Positions 36,254 to 47,165 of a stretch of DNA of 64,000 nucleotides are shown here, in pieces (position 1 is the stretch's first letter; the number at the start of each line of letters is the position of its first letter). Source of the stretch: Methanobacteriales archaeon HGW-Methanobacteriales-1. GTDB taxonomy: Archaea > Methanobacteriota > Methanobacteria > Methanobacteriales > Methanobacteriaceae. Made by a program: the position numbers and the translations under genes. The stretch lies in NCBI GenBank assembly GCA_002839705.1, contig PGYO01000001.1, positions 62,001 to 126,000 of the forward strand, in the 5' to 3' direction. Below the pieces are notes generated by a model that was not told the origin of the DNA, searched no databases, and was given only the letters and a program-made list of their open reading frames with translations.

Positions 36254-37588
36254 ATGATTTATTTGCTGATAACTTTGGCAGGAGCAGTTTTTTTATGCTT
36301 GGGACTTATTGGAATTTATTTTGGCTTCCAGACGCCACCAAATATTATTTCGTTTTTAGCAGGCCTAATTAGTTTTGTTTTAGGTTTAATGGCCATTATA
36401 TTATTTGCAGGCAAAATTGATCTTAGTTCTTTAAAAAAGTCACCCCGTGTGGCTGCTGAAACGTCTGAAGCTAAAAATACCATGCCGAAAAGAAGTTTTG
36501 AAAATGTCAGACCTGATAAAAAAACAACTGTGGCTAAAAAACCAATCAAACCTACAAAAATTCCACCTAAAATAACTCCTAAAAAAGCATCAACAGCACC
36601 TGCTACTGAAACTTCAAAGCCAAAAGTCTCTAAATCTTCTGATGATGATGTTAAAACACAAGTAGATCATCCAATAAAACCTGCAAGAAAAACAAGAAAG
36701 TTTTTAAGGTTGCCTAAAAAAGGAAAAAAGGATTCTGATAAGTTAAAAGAACCAGTTAAAAAAGAAACTATTTCTGATACTAGTTCTGAAATTTCATCAA
36801 CTGAATCAAGGGGACTTCCTATGAATAGGCCACCTAAGGCACCAATGAAACCATCTACAAAATCAAATGGCATTAAATCTAAGGATATCATGGTTCAACC
36901 TTCTGAATCTAATTTGACAAAAACAATTAAACCCGCAAAGCAAAAGCCAGTCAAACAAAAAACTGATTCTAGCATTAAACCTATAAAACCAGCAAAACCA
37001 TTTGTAACAGCTGATAAAGATGATAAACATTATGTTAAAGATCGCTTAAATAAACTGAAACAAGAATATATTGAGAATGTGGATGATGTAGAAGACCTTA
37101 TTGAAGAGAGATTAGATTCATTTAGGGGAGCAATTAATCAAATAAGGTCGGAATCAAAGGAACCAAGCATAATTTGGTCATTTGATGCTTCAGATGTTCA
37201 GGAAGCAATGAAGGATACAATATTGCAAGCCGATACTAAAGTAATTATGATGTATCCGTGGATACGGAACATCGATGTAGGCATTCTCAAAAAATTCATG
37301 GATACTAAAAGTAGAATGATTATTCAAGAGGCAGGACTTGATGATGATGCCTCTGTAGAATTGATTAAGGTGCTTTTAGATAATCATGTACAAATTAGAA
37401 CCATGCCTCATATACACACAGTAGCAGTCGTTTCAGATGATAAACATGGTTTAATTATTTCTACTGATCCCATCTATGAAAGCTTTGAAGTTGGAGTTAT
37501 TTACAAAGACGAAAAATCTATTCTTGAGATTGAAAAGTTGTTTGAAGAAGCCTGGAGTTTATCTAAAGATATATCGTTGGAGAATTAA
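36254..37588 (+). CDS. Membrane-anchored protein with long linker and C-terminal PLD-like domain
   Basis: A 444-residue protein in three parts: two N-terminal membrane helices (about residues 3-22 and 30-52), a low-complexity Lys/Pro/Ser/Thr-rich linker (about 60-260), and a soluble C-terminal domain (about 300-440). That domain ends with [20 protein letters not shown] followed by [23 protein letters not shown], the layout of the TrmB effector-binding/PLD-like fold (H-x-K/D-x-S-x-E), without a full HKD motif. TAGGAGGCATCAG precedes the start. Function unknown; a membrane-tethered sensor or envelope protein is possible. Confidence 0.7.
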   Translation: MIYLLITLAGAVFLCLGLIGIYFGFQTPPNIISFLAGLISFVLGLMAIILFAGKIDLSSLKKSPRVAAETSEAKNTMPKRSFENVRPDKKTTVAKKPIKPTKIPPKITPKKASTAPATETSKPKVSKSSDDDVKTQVDHPIKPARKTRKFLRLPKKGKKDSDKLKEPVKKETISDTSSEISSTESRGLPMNRPPKAPMKPSTKSNGIKSKDIMVQPSESNLTKTIKPAKQKPVKQKTDSSIKPIKPAKPFVTADKDDKHYVKDRLNKLKQEYIENVDDVEDLIEERLDSFRGAINQIRSESKEPSIIWSFDASDVQEAMKDTILQADTKVIMMYPWIRNIDVGILKKFMDTKSRMIIQEAGLDDDASVELIKVLLDNHVQIRTMPHIHTVAVVSDDKHGLIISTDPIYESFEVGVIYKDEKSILEIEKLFEEAWSLSKDISLEN

Positions 37589-37590
37589 TA

Positions 37591-38289
37591 ATGAATCTAA
37601 GATGGCTGGGTCATTCAGCATTTGAGTTAATTACCGAGGAAAATTTAAAAATTCTCATAGATCCTTTCATTAGTAACAATCCTTCATGCACCCTACCTGT
37701 GGAAGAGATGGAAGCGGACTTAATTTGTATTACTCATGGCCATGCAGATCACTTTGGTGATGCCTTGGAAATTGCCAATCGTACAAGTGCTTTAGTAATT
37801 GCCAATCACGAAATATCTATTTTCTTTTCCAGGCAAGGTTTTGAAACCCAAGGAATGAATATTGGTGGTTCTTCTCAGTTCCATGATATTAAAATTACCA
37901 TGGTTGATGCCATACATTCATCCGATATTGATTTCATGGAAGAAATTACTCCTGGGGGAAAGGCGTGCGGATTTATTTTTGAACTGGAAAATGGCCGTAA
38001 AATCTATCATGCTGGTGATACTTCTTTATTCGGTGATTTAAAGTTTGTTGTAGGTGATTTTTACAAACCAGATGTGGCTTTAATCCCAATTGGGGATCGA
38101 TATACTATGGGCCTAAAAGACGCTTCAACTGCGGTGAAATGGATTTCTCCTCAAATAGTTATTCCTATGCACTACAACACATTTCCTGTAATAGAACAAG
38201 ATCCTGAAGACTTTGTGGATTTAGTTAAAAATAGAATTCCTAATGTCGAGGTAATTATTCTAAATCCTGGTGACACCTACACTGAATGA
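37591..38289 (+). CDS. UPF0173 metal-dependent hydrolase (MBL fold)
   Basis: A 232-residue metallo-beta-lactamase-fold protein of the UPF0173 family: N-terminal [25 protein letters not shown] (metal HxHxDH), [12 protein letters not shown] and [18 protein letters not shown]. The family shows hydrolase folding with two metals; the substrate is unsettled. It starts 2 bases after the preceding stop, so the two are co-transcribed. Confidence 0.9.
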   Translation: MNLRWLGHSAFELITEENLKILIDPFISNNPSCTLPVEEMEADLICITHGHADHFGDALEIANRTSALVIANHEISIFFSRQGFETQGMNIGGSSQFHDIKITMVDAIHSSDIDFMEEITPGGKACGFIFELENGRKIYHAGDTSLFGDLKFVVGDFYKPDVALIPIGDRYTMGLKDASTAVKWISPQIVIPMHYNTFPVIEQDPEDFVDLVKNRIPNVEVIILNPGDTYTE

Positions 38290-38430
38290 TACAATTTAAT
38301 CCATATAAATAAGTTATTAAGGACTAAAACTAATCAATTTAATAATTATATTATTTAATTAAAAAATAACGATTATTTAAAATATTAAATGTTATCTAAT
38401 ATCTTAATAATGATTTAAAAGAGTGATAAA

Positions 38431-39051
38431 ATGGTGAATTTTTTTACAAAATTTTTTTCTAAGCTATTCAGAAGGGATCAAAAGCTTAAAATAGGTCTTT
38501 ACGGCCATCCAAATTCTGGAAAAACAACTTTGGCCAATACCATGTCTGAAGATTGGTTGGGCAAGCCATTAGGTTTGATATCTAATATTCCTCACGAAAC
38601 CCGAGCTGTTTACAAACAGGAAAAGGTTTCTATTAAGCAGGATGGCTATGAACTGGACTTTGATATTATTGATACTCCTGGAATCGCCACCAAAGTAGAT
38701 TACAAAAATTTCCTTGAATTTGGCCTTAATGAGACTGAAGCAAAAGAAAGGGCAAAAGAAGCCACAAAAGGTATAATTGAGGCCATTAAATGGCTTGATG
38801 ATGTCACTGGAGTTTTACTGGTTATGGATGCTACTAAGGATCCTTTGACTCAGGCCAATATTACTATTATTGGGAATTTAGAGGCTAGAAAGATACCATT
38901 TGTAATAGTAGCTAATAAAACCGATCTTCCGGAATCATCACCAGATAGAATAATTTCGGTATTCCCACAGCATACTGTAGTTCCTATTTCAGCATTACAG
39001 GGAGAAAATACTGGTGAGTTATATATGGCAATGATAAGAAAATTTAAATGA
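38431..39051 (+). CDS. arvA: Era-like GTPase ArvA/OapA
   Basis: A 206-residue small GTPase: N-terminal amphipathic stretch [18 protein letters not shown]1 GHPNSGKTT near residue 25, G3 DTPG near residue 80, G4 NKTD and G5 SAL. It is followed by the two partner genes typical of the Euryarchaeota ArvABC (OapABC) set. ArvA was reported to drive extracellular vesicle formation in Haloferax. The N-terminal hydrophobic/basic helix could attach it to the membrane. Identification rests on gene order plus motifs. Confidence 0.8.
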   Translation: MVNFFTKFFSKLFRRDQKLKIGLYGHPNSGKTTLANTMSEDWLGKPLGLISNIPHETRAVYKQEKVSIKQDGYELDFDIIDTPGIATKVDYKNFLEFGLNETEAKERAKEATKGIIEAIKWLDDVTGVLLVMDATKDPLTQANITIIGNLEARKIPFVIVANKTDLPESSPDRIISVFPQHTVVPISALQGENTGELYMAMIRKFK

Positions 39052-39108
39052 TTATTTCGATTATAAACGGCTAATTGAATTTCAATAAAGAATTAGTGGG
39101 GTTTTAAA

Positions 39109-39477
39109 ATGGAAGGATTAAAAATGGAATTTTTATCATCTGATGCTCTGGAGGGAAGCAGCAGTATGGAAAAAATTTCCATGATTATAAATAGGGTTAA
39201 ATCTGGAGAGATATTGGTTATAGAAGGAGGACTTACTCCTTCTGAAGAAGCAGAACTTATTGAAACTACAATGAGGGAGATTGACATTGAAAATTTTGTT
39301 GGAATTGATATTCACACCTTAGAACGGAACGAAAAATCATTTTTTGGTTTTTCTAAGAAGAAAACCATAGGTCTGACTATAATTGGCCCAGCAAATGTAA
39401 TGAGATCTGTCAAGAAAAAATCTAATTTCCTTTCCATGATAGCAGAACTTGGTGATTCTGGTGCATCAGTGCATTAA
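39109..39477 (+). CDS. arvB: ArvB/OapB family protein (DUF2073)
   Basis: A 122-residue protein with [20 protein letters not shown] and [18 protein letters not shown], matching the DUF2073 (OapB/ArvB) family. It has a C-terminal SGASVH tail. GGGGTTTTAAA precedes ATG 39109; ATG 39124 is an alternative. It overlaps arvC in another frame. Its biochemical role is unknown; it works with the GTPase by gene order. Confidence 0.78.
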   Translation: MEGLKMEFLSSDALEGSSSMEKISMIINRVKSGEILVIEGGLTPSEEAELIETTMREIDIENFVGIDIHTLERNEKSFFGFSKKKTIGLTIIGPANVMRSVKKKSNFLSMIAELGDSGASVH

Positions 39478-39775
39478 GTGTGGAGCTATAGTAAAATCAT
39501 CTGAAGAAATTCTACAGGGTTGCCCTAAATGTGGTAGTACTTATTTCAAGTTCAAAAGCGAGGGTAAAGAAAAAGAAGTAGAAAAATCAGAGGCAGTAAA
39601 AGGTGAATCCATTGAAACCATCATGGTTAAACAGCATGGCATTTATGAAGTAAATTTAACTCCGCTTTTAGAAGATGATTCCATTATAGTTTCTGATGAA
39701 GAAGGAAAATATGTTATAGATCTTAATTTCCTATTAAAAAAGAAAATAAAGGAACAGAAAACAAAAGAGATGTAA
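39461..39775 (+). CDS. arvC: ArvC/OapC zinc-ribbon protein (DUF2072)
   Basis: The product starts [24 protein letters not shown], a zinc ribbon with two CxxC knuckles, followed by a charged linker and a strand-rich C-terminal part ([20 protein letters not shown]). The frame is open from TTG 39449, but GTG 39461 puts the first residue just before the ribbon with GGTGAT upstream; it overlaps arvB by 17 bases. This is the third member of the conserved ArvABC set. Confidence 0.78.
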   Translation: MHQCIKCGAIVKSSEEILQGCPKCGSTYFKFKSEGKEKEVEKSEAVKGESIETIMVKQHGIYEVNLTPLLEDDSIIVSDEEGKYVIDLNFLLKKKIKEQKTKEM

Positions 39776-39911
39776 AAATAGATATACTCTTTTATTTTTA
39801 TATTTATTTCTATATTCTGATTCTTTTTAATATGTGATACTAATCTTCTGTTACTTATTTTTAATTTAGGTTTTTGAATAGATACGAATATTTTTAAAAT
39901 AATCAAATATT

Positions 39912-41948
39912 CTATCGCCTATTACCTTTATTATTTACAATATCACATTTTCCAGAGGGTAAAACTCTTACAATATCATCTAAGGTCATAATTTTATCTT
40001 TATCTATTCTTTTTAAGATTTCCCGGGATATGGCTTCTTTTTTTGTGTAGCCTGGTTTTATAACCACATAATTATCTGTATGTTTTTTCAGAGCTTCTAG
40101 TGGCCCGGCCATTATTCGGGGGCCTAAGTAGTCAACAATACCTACAGCAATGCTTACAGTAGCACCTCTAACATAATTTCGGCTGCCTCTTATTATAAAT
40201 GCACCTTTAGATACGAATTCTCCCGATTGGGGAGTTTTTGAAACTTGGTCGGGATGCACCCAATAAACATCATATGAACTAAATCCTTTAGACCAGGCAC
40301 TGGAAAATGATGCCGCAAAAATAGCTGCTTCTTGGATAGTACTTTCAGGTATTTTAGATGATTCATCACTTGAAATATTAGTAGGTTCTGATGTATCGGC
40401 CTCAGATTCTTCGGGATTAATGCCTTCATTCTTTATGATTACTGAGGGGGCCCCATGAATATCGGTGTGCATATAGATGTCATTGTTTTCCATATGTTTT
40501 TTTACAGCTATTTCATTAGTATTAGCATCTCTGCCACCAATAACTAAAAATCCATCAGAAGATAGGAACCATCTTAACTTTTCAAACCACTTTAGATCCT
40601 TTTTGACTCGTTTTTGAGGAACCAAAACTCTTTCCAAAGCTATTTCTTTTTTTTGTTCTACTCTATCTATTTCTTTTTTAGTTCTTTCAATAGCAATTAA
40701 AACCCCTTTTATTTTCCGTTTTGCTTTTTTCCCTTTTTCATAAAAAATTTCAGCATTGTCTGGAATTGGTTTTTTACTATCAATTAATATTCTTTCATCT
40801 TCAATATTTAAAAGAAGATTTCCCAGTTTATCAAGAGATTCAACCATCTTAACTTCTTCTAAACCCTTTTTGCGCGCGGATTTAAAAGTTTTTGAAATCT
40901 CCATCCAGGAATATTTCTCCCGAGCTTTATGAATAACATTTAAAATTTCTTCTATCTCAGAGTAATGAGCATAAAGAAGATCTCCTTTTTTGGTAGAGTC
41001 AATAATGGTTTGTTTGAAATTTTCTAAGGTATCTTCTTGAATTTTTAACCTTTTAGCGTATTTATTGACTTCTTTTCCCCAAATATCTTCTTGAACTCCT
41101 TTTATGTCTGAGCGTACTTTTGCACTGAAATATTCATCTGCAGCTTCATTATAAGTTTCAAAATGCTGTTTATTTTTATCCTTATAAATTTTTAATTCCA
41201 GGGGTAAAACGTCTTCTTTTCCATTACTAACAATATTTGGAGAAAATTTATTTTCTAACAATGGTTGGAAGACATCTTCAATAATATCAAAGAGTTTTTG
41301 AAGTTCTTCGGGTGAAATATCCGAGGTTAGGGTATTTTTATCCATTCCTGATCTCAGCACAATTTCCTGTGCATAAATACCACCTAAACCACTTCTGGCC
41401 AGTGTCCTTACTAGGTCGCTGTCTGATTTTAAGAAGATCTCTTCCAGTTCTTGCCTTTCAAATTTGAGAGGATTTATTCCCCTGCTAGGAGGATATTCGT
41501 ACTCTTCTTTAGAGCCTATTTTCCTTTCACTCCACATTTTCCTTTTAAGGGGCAAAATAATCTGCCGGTCTTGATTTAATAAAATAATGTTGCCTTTATC
41601 AAATAATTCAATTACCAGTGTGTAATCCTCTTCTTTGGAGACTAATATTTCAACTACCCGATCAAAACGGTATTGACGTATTTCTCTAACTGTTGCACCC
41701 TTTAAATATTTTCTAAGGAGCATGGGAAATGATGGGGGCAGTTTTGGGTTTTCAAGCGGGTACTGTGATTTATGCATACGCACTCCAGCTTGGAAAACGA
41801 CATCTACTCTTCCATGTCCAGTTACATGAAATCTAACAACAACTGTATCTTTAGTTGGTTGATAAGCTTTATCAACCCGTGAATCTTTTAATAAATCGTT
41901 TAATTCATGACAAATAGCGAATATGTCTACGTTGGACATGTTTTTCAT
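39912..41948 (-). CDS. rqcH: Ribosome-rescue protein RqcH (NFACT/NEMF/Tae2 family)
   Basis: A 678-residue NFACT protein: NFACT-N domain (residues 1-180, [28 protein letters not shown] with the conserved Asp-Arg), a helix-hairpin-helix region, a long coiled coil (about 280-440) and the NFACT-R domain ([40 protein letters not shown] region). RqcH binds split large subunits and adds alanine tails to stalled chains. The insertion of Ser/Glu/Asp-rich residues after APSVI is linker-like. AAAGGTGTTTTT precedes the start. Confidence 0.9.
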   Translation of the reverse strand: MKNMSNVDIFAICHELNDLLKDSRVDKAYQPTKDTVVVRFHVTGHGRVDVVFQAGVRMHKSQYPLENPKLPPSFPMLLRKYLKGATVREIRQYRFDRVVEILVSKEEDYTLVIELFDKGNIILLNQDRQIILPLKRKMWSERKIGSKEEYEYPPSRGINPLKFERQELEEIFLKSDSDLVRTLARSGLGGIYAQEIVLRSGMDKNTLTSDISPEELQKLFDIIEDVFQPLLENKFSPNIVSNGKEDVLPLELKIYKDKNKQHFETYNEAADEYFSAKVRSDIKGVQEDIWGKEVNKYAKRLKIQEDTLENFKQTIIDSTKKGDLLYAHYSEIEEILNVIHKAREKYSWMEISKTFKSARKKGLEEVKMVESLDKLGNLLLNIEDERILIDSKKPIPDNAEIFYEKGKKAKRKIKGVLIAIERTKKEIDRVEQKKEIALERVLVPQKRVKKDLKWFEKLRWFLSSDGFLVIGGRDANTNEIAVKKHMENNDIYMHTDIHGAPSVIIKNEGINPEESEADTSEPTNISSDESSKIPESTIQEAAIFAASFSSAWSKGFSSYDVYWVHPDQVSKTPQSGEFVSKGAFIIRGSRNYVRGATVSIAVGIVDYLGPRIMAGPLEALKKHTDNYVVIKPGYTKKEAISREILKRIDKDKIMTLDDIVRVLPSGKCDIVNNKGNRR

Positions 41949-42415
41949 AAAAACACCTTTAAAATGTTAATAGCAAATATATGGTAGTAAATTGTAATTT
42001 GATCTATAAATGACGTTTTTTTTTAGATTATTATAATAATTTTTTTTGAAAATATTATTTTATAAATCAGCACTTAATTGTCATGGATGGAATCTGACAA
42101 ATGCAATCAGAAAAATATTTAACTTTTTAGATTTGAATCCAATTAAGGATAGATAATTTATATAGTATTGTAATCAATATGGCTCATATTGAATTTGTTT
42201 AATCGTTTGTTTTACTACCTTATAAATCGTAGATTTTTTAAGGGAGTATTTAACTAATAGATTATTAAACTTTTAAATTCTAGCGGTTTATATGCTATTT
42301 GTTTAAGAGTATAAAAGAAATTTACTGGAAATAATCTTTTATTTCCTGAAATTTATACTAAAAAATTATACTAAATATGAAATCAGATTTATTTAATTCT
42401 TAGGAGGGTATTATT
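41949..42415. other. AT-rich intergenic region with one hairpin
   Basis: 467 bases without a gene. The only structure noted is the perfect hairpin at 42327-42346, listed separately. The promoter of the downstream small membrane protein gene presumably lies here. Confidence 0.35.
42327..42346. promoter_or_regulatory. 8-bp perfect hairpin in front of small membrane protein gene
   Basis: GGAAATAA-TCTT-TTATTTCC is an 8-bp stem with a 4-base loop, 70 bases before the ATG at 42416. It may act in the 5' leader or as an operator. The outer GGAA...TTCC has a 12-base gap, not the 6 of an NrpR site. Confidence 0.35.
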
Positions 42416-42694
42416 ATGGATGTTGATGTTAAAATAGCAAGTATTCATACAGTTGCTGCTGTAGTTGCTGCTTATATTTCATTTATAGTTTCTAATGGTT
42501 CAATTGCAGTTTTAGGTAACAATCAAACTTTAGGAGCTCTTTTTGGTCTTGTAATTTTAATTATTGTAGGGAAATTATGCGAAAAATTGTTGGGTAAAGA
42601 AGAAGTTGGGGGCTTTAAAGGTTGGTTATGGAGTGGAATCGTTCCTTTCATTTTTATTTGGTTCGTAGTATGGACCATGCTTATAAATCTCTGA
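42416..42694 (+). CDS. Small three-helix membrane protein (DUF5379-like)
   Basis: A 92-residue protein with hydrophobic segments at about residues 9-27, 32-55 and 70-90. The arrangement with GKLCEKLLGKEEVGGFKGWL between helices 2 and 3 resembles the archaeal DUF5379 family, which I recall as a three-helix membrane protein. TTAGGAGGGTATTATT is a strong ribosome binding site. Function unknown; the family assignment is moderate. Confidence 0.65.
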   Translation: MDVDVKIASIHTVAAVVAAYISFIVSNGSIAVLGNNQTLGALFGLVILIIVGKLCEKLLGKEEVGGFKGWLWSGIVPFIFIWFVVWTMLINL

Positions 42695-42860
42695 TTTAAC
42701 TATTTTACATTAAATAATTAATTTTTTATTTATAAATTTTTTACTAATTTTTCTATAATTATTTCGAAAATATTAACATTTGTTAAATAGTTTTTTTTTA
42801 AAAATATTGGGCTGATTTTTTAAAATGAAAAATAAATATTGTGTTTGGATTTTTTGCTAT

Positions 42861-44681
42861 CTAAGGCGCTCCATAAAATATCCATACAAAAACAAAAAAT
42901 AGGGCAGATAACAGTACCAAAGGTGCAATTATTCTACTTACTGCCACAATAGAACTGATGGTTGAAACAAGTTCCGTCGAATTCGTAGGGCCCCAAATAT
43001 TTAAATTCTTTATCCTTGCAGATTTACAGCCTACTGAAACTGGTTCTAAATCATCTAATGACTCATTTGTGCATTGTATAATACATTCAAGGATTTCTTC
43101 TTTTTTCTTGGAACCAACAGGGTTGTGACCTCCGGCAAGTGTGTTTACTGAGTGAGTATCTGTGGTCATGACTTCTACTGAGTCGATTCCCAATTTTTTT
43201 ACAGCTTCAATGATGATGTCCCGGTATCCAATCACCATATTATTAGAATCTAACAAAATATAAGCCGTATTTTGATTTTCTACATTTACTACTAGAACCT
43301 TTATTCCACTCTGCCCAATACCATCTGCTTTAGAAAAATTATCCATAGGGTTATAAGAGCACCCTACTTTGATGCTGTCTCCTTTTGATTCACATTCTAT
43401 TTTCTCTATAGCATCCATTAAATCGAAAACTTCTTTATTTCCTGGTAGAACTCGACCTGCTTCCCCTTTAAATGAATTATGACAATCAACTAGAATAGTA
43501 TTTTCAGAATTACATCTGGTTTTGGCCAGGTTCATTAAAGATAAACCAACTCCAAAATCAATATCATCAAATCCATTTGGTGCAAAAGTAGCTAATAACA
43601 GCAGATCATTTCCAAAAAATTGGGCACCAATTTTTGCATTATTTTCTGAGACTCTAATAAATTTACTGGCGTTTTCAGAATAAGAAATATCCTTCAGGGC
43701 ATCTTTAATAGTTTTTTCCACTTTTTCTATTTCCTTAGCTGAAACGGGGTTAAAATCGTGGGTTGATGGCCCATGGGTTACCATGGTAAAATTATCAAAG
43801 CTCTCAGCAAGAGTGGTGGGCATGTTACCTCCACCAATACTTCCTATTGGTCCTGGATGAACACAAGGGCTTAAAAATAGTGCTTTAATTCCTTTTGAAG
43901 TTTTAAAACTAACTATTCCAACTACAGTTTCAATAGGCTCACCTATGTCTTCAAAAACTCCTTCTAAAGCAGAAGAACCTTCAGTAATATGGGATATAAA
44001 CAAGCTCAAAAGCTCTAATGCACCTACTCCCAGATTTTTTCTCATAGGGGATTCAACTACCAGTACAAAAGAATAAATGGCAATAACCAGAATGATAATT
44101 GCTATCAAACTTTTTAAAATCAGTCCCAAAACGCTAAAATATCCAATATTATCAAGACGAGTAGTTAAAAATACAACTACAATAAGCATACTAATAATTA
44201 GGAGCGGTTGGATAGCTGAAATTGCCACAGAGTTTTTAAAATTGATATTTGAAGTTCCCCATATAACTAGAGTTCGCACCGCAAAAACCATGGCACAGCC
44301 GAATACTATAGCATTTAAAATGTAATTTGATTCGAAAAAACTGGATAAACCACATCCAATCAAGTAAATAATCAAAATAATGGCCATAGAAAAGAGAGCT
44401 AGAAACATGGACTGTTTCATTTTCATTTTACGGCCTTTAAGGGAGTTAACCCACGGTTGAGTAATGGCTCCACTCATTATGGAACTTAAGCCGAATATTA
44501 AAACTCCTGCAGTTCCACCATATAATATATCTGTGCTGAAGCTTCCAGGGGTGGGATCAATAAAAAAACTAATAGAACCAACGATAAAACTTAGAAATAC
44601 CATTGTAAATAGTGAAATTTTTGTTTGGGGCAGTGTCATGATGAATTTAGAGAGACCCATCACATTGTTTGTACTGGACAT
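42861..44681 (-). CDS. DUF2070 family membrane protein
   Basis: A 606-residue protein with about seven helices in the first 220 residues, a cytoplasmic-type globular domain (220-570) and one C-terminal helix (580-600). The soluble domain carries histidine/aspartate-rich conserved motifs: SPCVHPGPIGSIGGGNMPTT, THGPSTHDFNPVS and TTDTHSVNTLAGGHNPVG, which look like metal- or phosphate-binding sites. The family is archaeal and uncharacterised. The motifs resemble those of a hydrolase more than a pure structural protein. Confidence 0.82.
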   Translation of the reverse strand: MSSTNNVMGLSKFIMTLPQTKISLFTMVFLSFIVGSISFFIDPTPGSFSTDILYGGTAGVLIFGLSSIMSGAITQPWVNSLKGRKMKMKQSMFLALFSMAIILIIYLIGCGLSSFFESNYILNAIVFGCAMVFAVRTLVIWGTSNINFKNSVAISAIQPLLIISMLIVVVFLTTRLDNIGYFSVLGLILKSLIAIIILVIAIYSFVLVVESPMRKNLGVGALELLSLFISHITEGSSALEGVFEDIGEPIETVVGIVSFKTSKGIKALFLSPCVHPGPIGSIGGGNMPTTLAESFDNFTMVTHGPSTHDFNPVSAKEIEKVEKTIKDALKDISYSENASKFIRVSENNAKIGAQFFGNDLLLLATFAPNGFDDIDFGVGLSLMNLAKTRCNSENTILVDCHNSFKGEAGRVLPGNKEVFDLMDAIEKIECESKGDSIKVGCSYNPMDNFSKADGIGQSGIKVLVVNVENQNTAYILLDSNNMVIGYRDIIIEAVKKLGIDSVEVMTTDTHSVNTLAGGHNPVGSKKKEEILECIIQCTNESLDDLEPVSVGCKSARIKNLNIWGPTNSTELVSTISSIVAVSRIIAPLVLLSALFFVFVWIFYGAP

Positions 44682-45177
44682 TTATTTAACCTCTTATTAA
44701 AACTAAAATTATAATAAAATCGTTATTATCAATAATTTTTCTTTATAATTAACTTAGTAAATCTTATAATAATTATTATTTCTAAAATGTTATATTAATT
44801 GAAATTATAATTATTAAGTATAAGTATATTTATTGATTTTCTTAATTAATATTTAAGATATTAAAAATTAATTGTTATTTAATTAAATTTTTTTATATAA
44901 CTATTATTATTCTATACTTATTAAAGACTATACTTAATTAATTCTTATATTTGATTTATTTCAAATCTAAGTGGGAAATTAACTTTATTCAGCTAATTTA
45001 AATTAGTATATTTTTATTTTATTATTCAAGATAAATTTATTAAATAAATATTATAATAAGTAGTTTACAGCTATATTATATCTTAGATTATTATATCTTT
45101 TAATGATTAAAGATTAGATTATACTTATCAACTTTAAATATTGTCAATTTTAACTTAATACCCTGGAGATTTATAAA
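44682..45177. other. Very AT-rich divergent spacer
   Basis: 496 bases of mostly A/T between the DUF2070 gene and the fumarase gene. I see no open frame, RNA island or palindrome of note. Promoters for both genes lie here. Confidence 0.4.
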
Positions 45178-45777
45178 ATGGAAACTATACTTGATACTCC
45201 TTTATCTAAAGAAAAAATAGATGATTTAAAAGCAGGTGATGTTGTTTATTTATCGGGAACTATTTTTACTGCCCGGGATAGAGCACATAATCGCATAATT
45301 CAAGAGGGTGCTCCTTATGATTTAGAGGGATCTGTGATATTTCATGCAGGACCTATAATAAAAATGGAGGAAGCAACCGATAAATCAGATGATTTAGATA
45401 TGCCTAATGCTAAAATGATTGCAGTTGGCCCTACTACCAGTACTCGAATGAATCCTTTCCAATCTGAGGTTATTGATATGGGTGTAAAGGCCATAGTTGG
45501 AAAAGGTGGTATGGATGAAAATACTTCTAAGGCATTAATTCGAAATAAAGCGGTTTATTTAGCAGCAGTAGGTGGATGTGCTGCTCTTTATGTTAATGCC
45601 ATAAAAAAAATAAAAAATGTTTTCTGGCTAGATCTGGGAGTTCCAGAGGCGATATGGGAACTAGAAGTGGAAAAATTTGGCCCGTTGGTAGTTGCTATGG
45701 ATTCTAAAGGTGCTAATTTATATGAAGAAATTAGAAAAAATATCTCTAATTCAAGAGAAAATATCCAAAATAAATGA
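45178..45777 (+). CDS. fumB: Fumarate hydratase class I, beta subunit
   Basis: A 199-residue protein matching the beta (C-terminal) subunit of class I fumarase/tartrate dehydratase: [50 protein letters not shown] and GGCAALYV. The alpha subunit carrying the iron-sulfur cluster is not in the window, as is common for methanogens with split genes. It works in the incomplete reductive TCA branch from oxaloacetate, to which pycA (later in this window) supplies substrate. The next gene overlaps its end. Confidence 0.9.
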   Translation: METILDTPLSKEKIDDLKAGDVVYLSGTIFTARDRAHNRIIQEGAPYDLEGSVIFHAGPIIKMEEATDKSDDLDMPNAKMIAVGPTTSTRMNPFQSEVIDMGVKAIVGKGGMDENTSKALIRNKAVYLAAVGGCAALYVNAIKKIKNVFWLDLGVPEAIWELEVEKFGPLVVAMDSKGANLYEEIRKNISNSRENIQNK

Positions 45778-46552
45778 TTCAATAAGTCTTAAAGGATTCA
45801 TTGACACACATATCCACACTTCTCCAGATATTAAACCCCGCATACTAAATGATCTGGAAGTGGCCCACCAAGCAAAAAAAGAAGGTATGGATGCAATAGT
45901 TATAAAGTGTCATGCTGAATCCACTTCAGGAAGGGCATTAATAGCAGAAAATTCAATAAATATCAATGTTTTTGGGGGAATATGTCTCAATAAAAGTTTG
46001 GGCGGATTTAATCCTGATGCTGTTGATGTGGCTGCCCATATGGGTGGTAAATTCATCTGGTTTCCTACTATTTCCTTAATTGAAATGAGAAATAATCCTG
46101 GTTGCAATGAACTAATAGAATCTATTTTAAATATAATTGCTCAAAACGATATGGTGCTGGCCACGGGCCATTTAAATCCCTTAGAAATATTTGAACTTAT
46201 TGATGGTGCTAAATCTTGTGGTGTGAAACGCATATTGATTAATCATCCGTTAACTAGAGTAGTTGGTGCCAATATGGAAGAACAAAAAGAAATGGCAAAA
46301 TATGCTTTTTTAGAACATTGCTTTGTAGCTTGCATGCCCTTGCATGATAATTTAAATCCAAACCTTATTGCAGAGGCAATTGACTATGTAGGACCCAAAA
46401 AATGTATCATGGCCACGGACTTTGGCCAAAAACATAACTTAGCACCGACCATGGGGTTTAAATTTTTTATTAAGTCAATGATGGATCGGGGGATTAGTGA
46501 AAAACATATAAATATTATGTGCTCCTTAAATCCCAGAGATTTAATATATTAA
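45722..46552 (+). CDS. TIM-barrel metal-dependent hydrolase-like protein (DUF6282)
   Basis: The 276-residue product starts [20 protein letters not shown] and carries an amidohydrolase/PHP-like HxH motif [15 protein letters not shown], then [31 protein letters not shown] and [10 protein letters not shown]. These metal-binding positions fit a TIM-barrel hydrolase of the DUF6282 family. ATG 45722 is chosen over 45692 because AAAGGTG lies before it; it still overlaps fumB by 56 bases in another frame, indicating translational coupling. Substrate unknown. Confidence 0.72.
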   Translation: MKKLEKISLIQEKISKINDSISLKGFIDTHIHTSPDIKPRILNDLEVAHQAKKEGMDAIVIKCHAESTSGRALIAENSININVFGGICLNKSLGGFNPDAVDVAAHMGGKFIWFPTISLIEMRNNPGCNELIESILNIIAQNDMVLATGHLNPLEIFELIDGAKSCGVKRILINHPLTRVVGANMEEQKEMAKYAFLEHCFVACMPLHDNLNPNLIAEAIDYVGPKKCIMATDFGQKHNLAPTMGFKFFIKSMMDRGISEKHINIMCSLNPRDLIY

Positions 46553-46826
46553 TTATATTATTTTAATTATATTTTAATTATAATTAGCTAGATTTATAAA
46601 TGATTTTTATCCAATTAATATTAAAATCATTTACTTATACAAGTTTACATAAAAAAATCTATTTAACCTACTTCAAATTTATATAAGTTTAATAGATGAA
46701 TTGGTTAATAAATTAAATAAATTAGGCATTTTAAATATATTAATTGAATAAAGTTCAAACTATTTAATTCATTAAGTGTTAAAAAATAGTTTAAATATAA
46801 ATAAAAAATTACTTCAAGTGGTTATT

Positions 46827-47165
46827 ATGGCTGATGATAAAGCTGCTCAAAAGGCGGAAAAAGAATTAAAAAAGAGAATAAGGCAGTTTAAGAAATTGTT
46901 AAAATCTGAGGAAGAAAAAACAAAATTCTATGATGAGATTTGTGGCTCTGAAATATTAGTTAGAATGGAGTTGTTTTTACCTTCTGCTAATCCAGACAAG
47001 TTTGTAGATGGAGTATTCATTTATATGGATGATTCTGGCAAAATTGTGGATGCTGAATACTATTTCAAAGAAGGAGATGAAGGTGCCATAACTCGTTTAA
47101 CTGATAAAGATTTGAAAGTTGTAGGGGATCTATTCCAGGATGAATTTTCACTGGAAATAGAATAA
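46827..47165 (+). CDS. Small acidic/basic conserved protein of unknown function
   Basis: A 112-residue protein with a Lys-rich helical start (AEKELKKRIRQFKKLLKSEEE) and an alpha/beta C-terminus (EILVRMELFLPSANPDKFVDG, VDAEYYFKEGDEGA). I do not recognise the family. An earlier ATG at 46776 exists, but ATG 46827 follows AAGTGGTTATT and gives a more protein-like start. It stands alone between long AT-rich spacers. Confidence 0.7.
   Translation: MADDKAAQKAEKELKKRIRQFKKLLKSEEEKTKFYDEICGSEILVRMELFLPSANPDKFVDGVFIYMDDSGKIVDAEYYFKEGDEGAITRLTDKDLKVVGDLFQDEFSLEIE

Noticed and set aside
42327-42346. GGAA...TTCC as an NrpR nitrogen operator
   Set aside because: The half-sites are 12 bases apart rather than 6, and the downstream gene is not a nitrogen gene.
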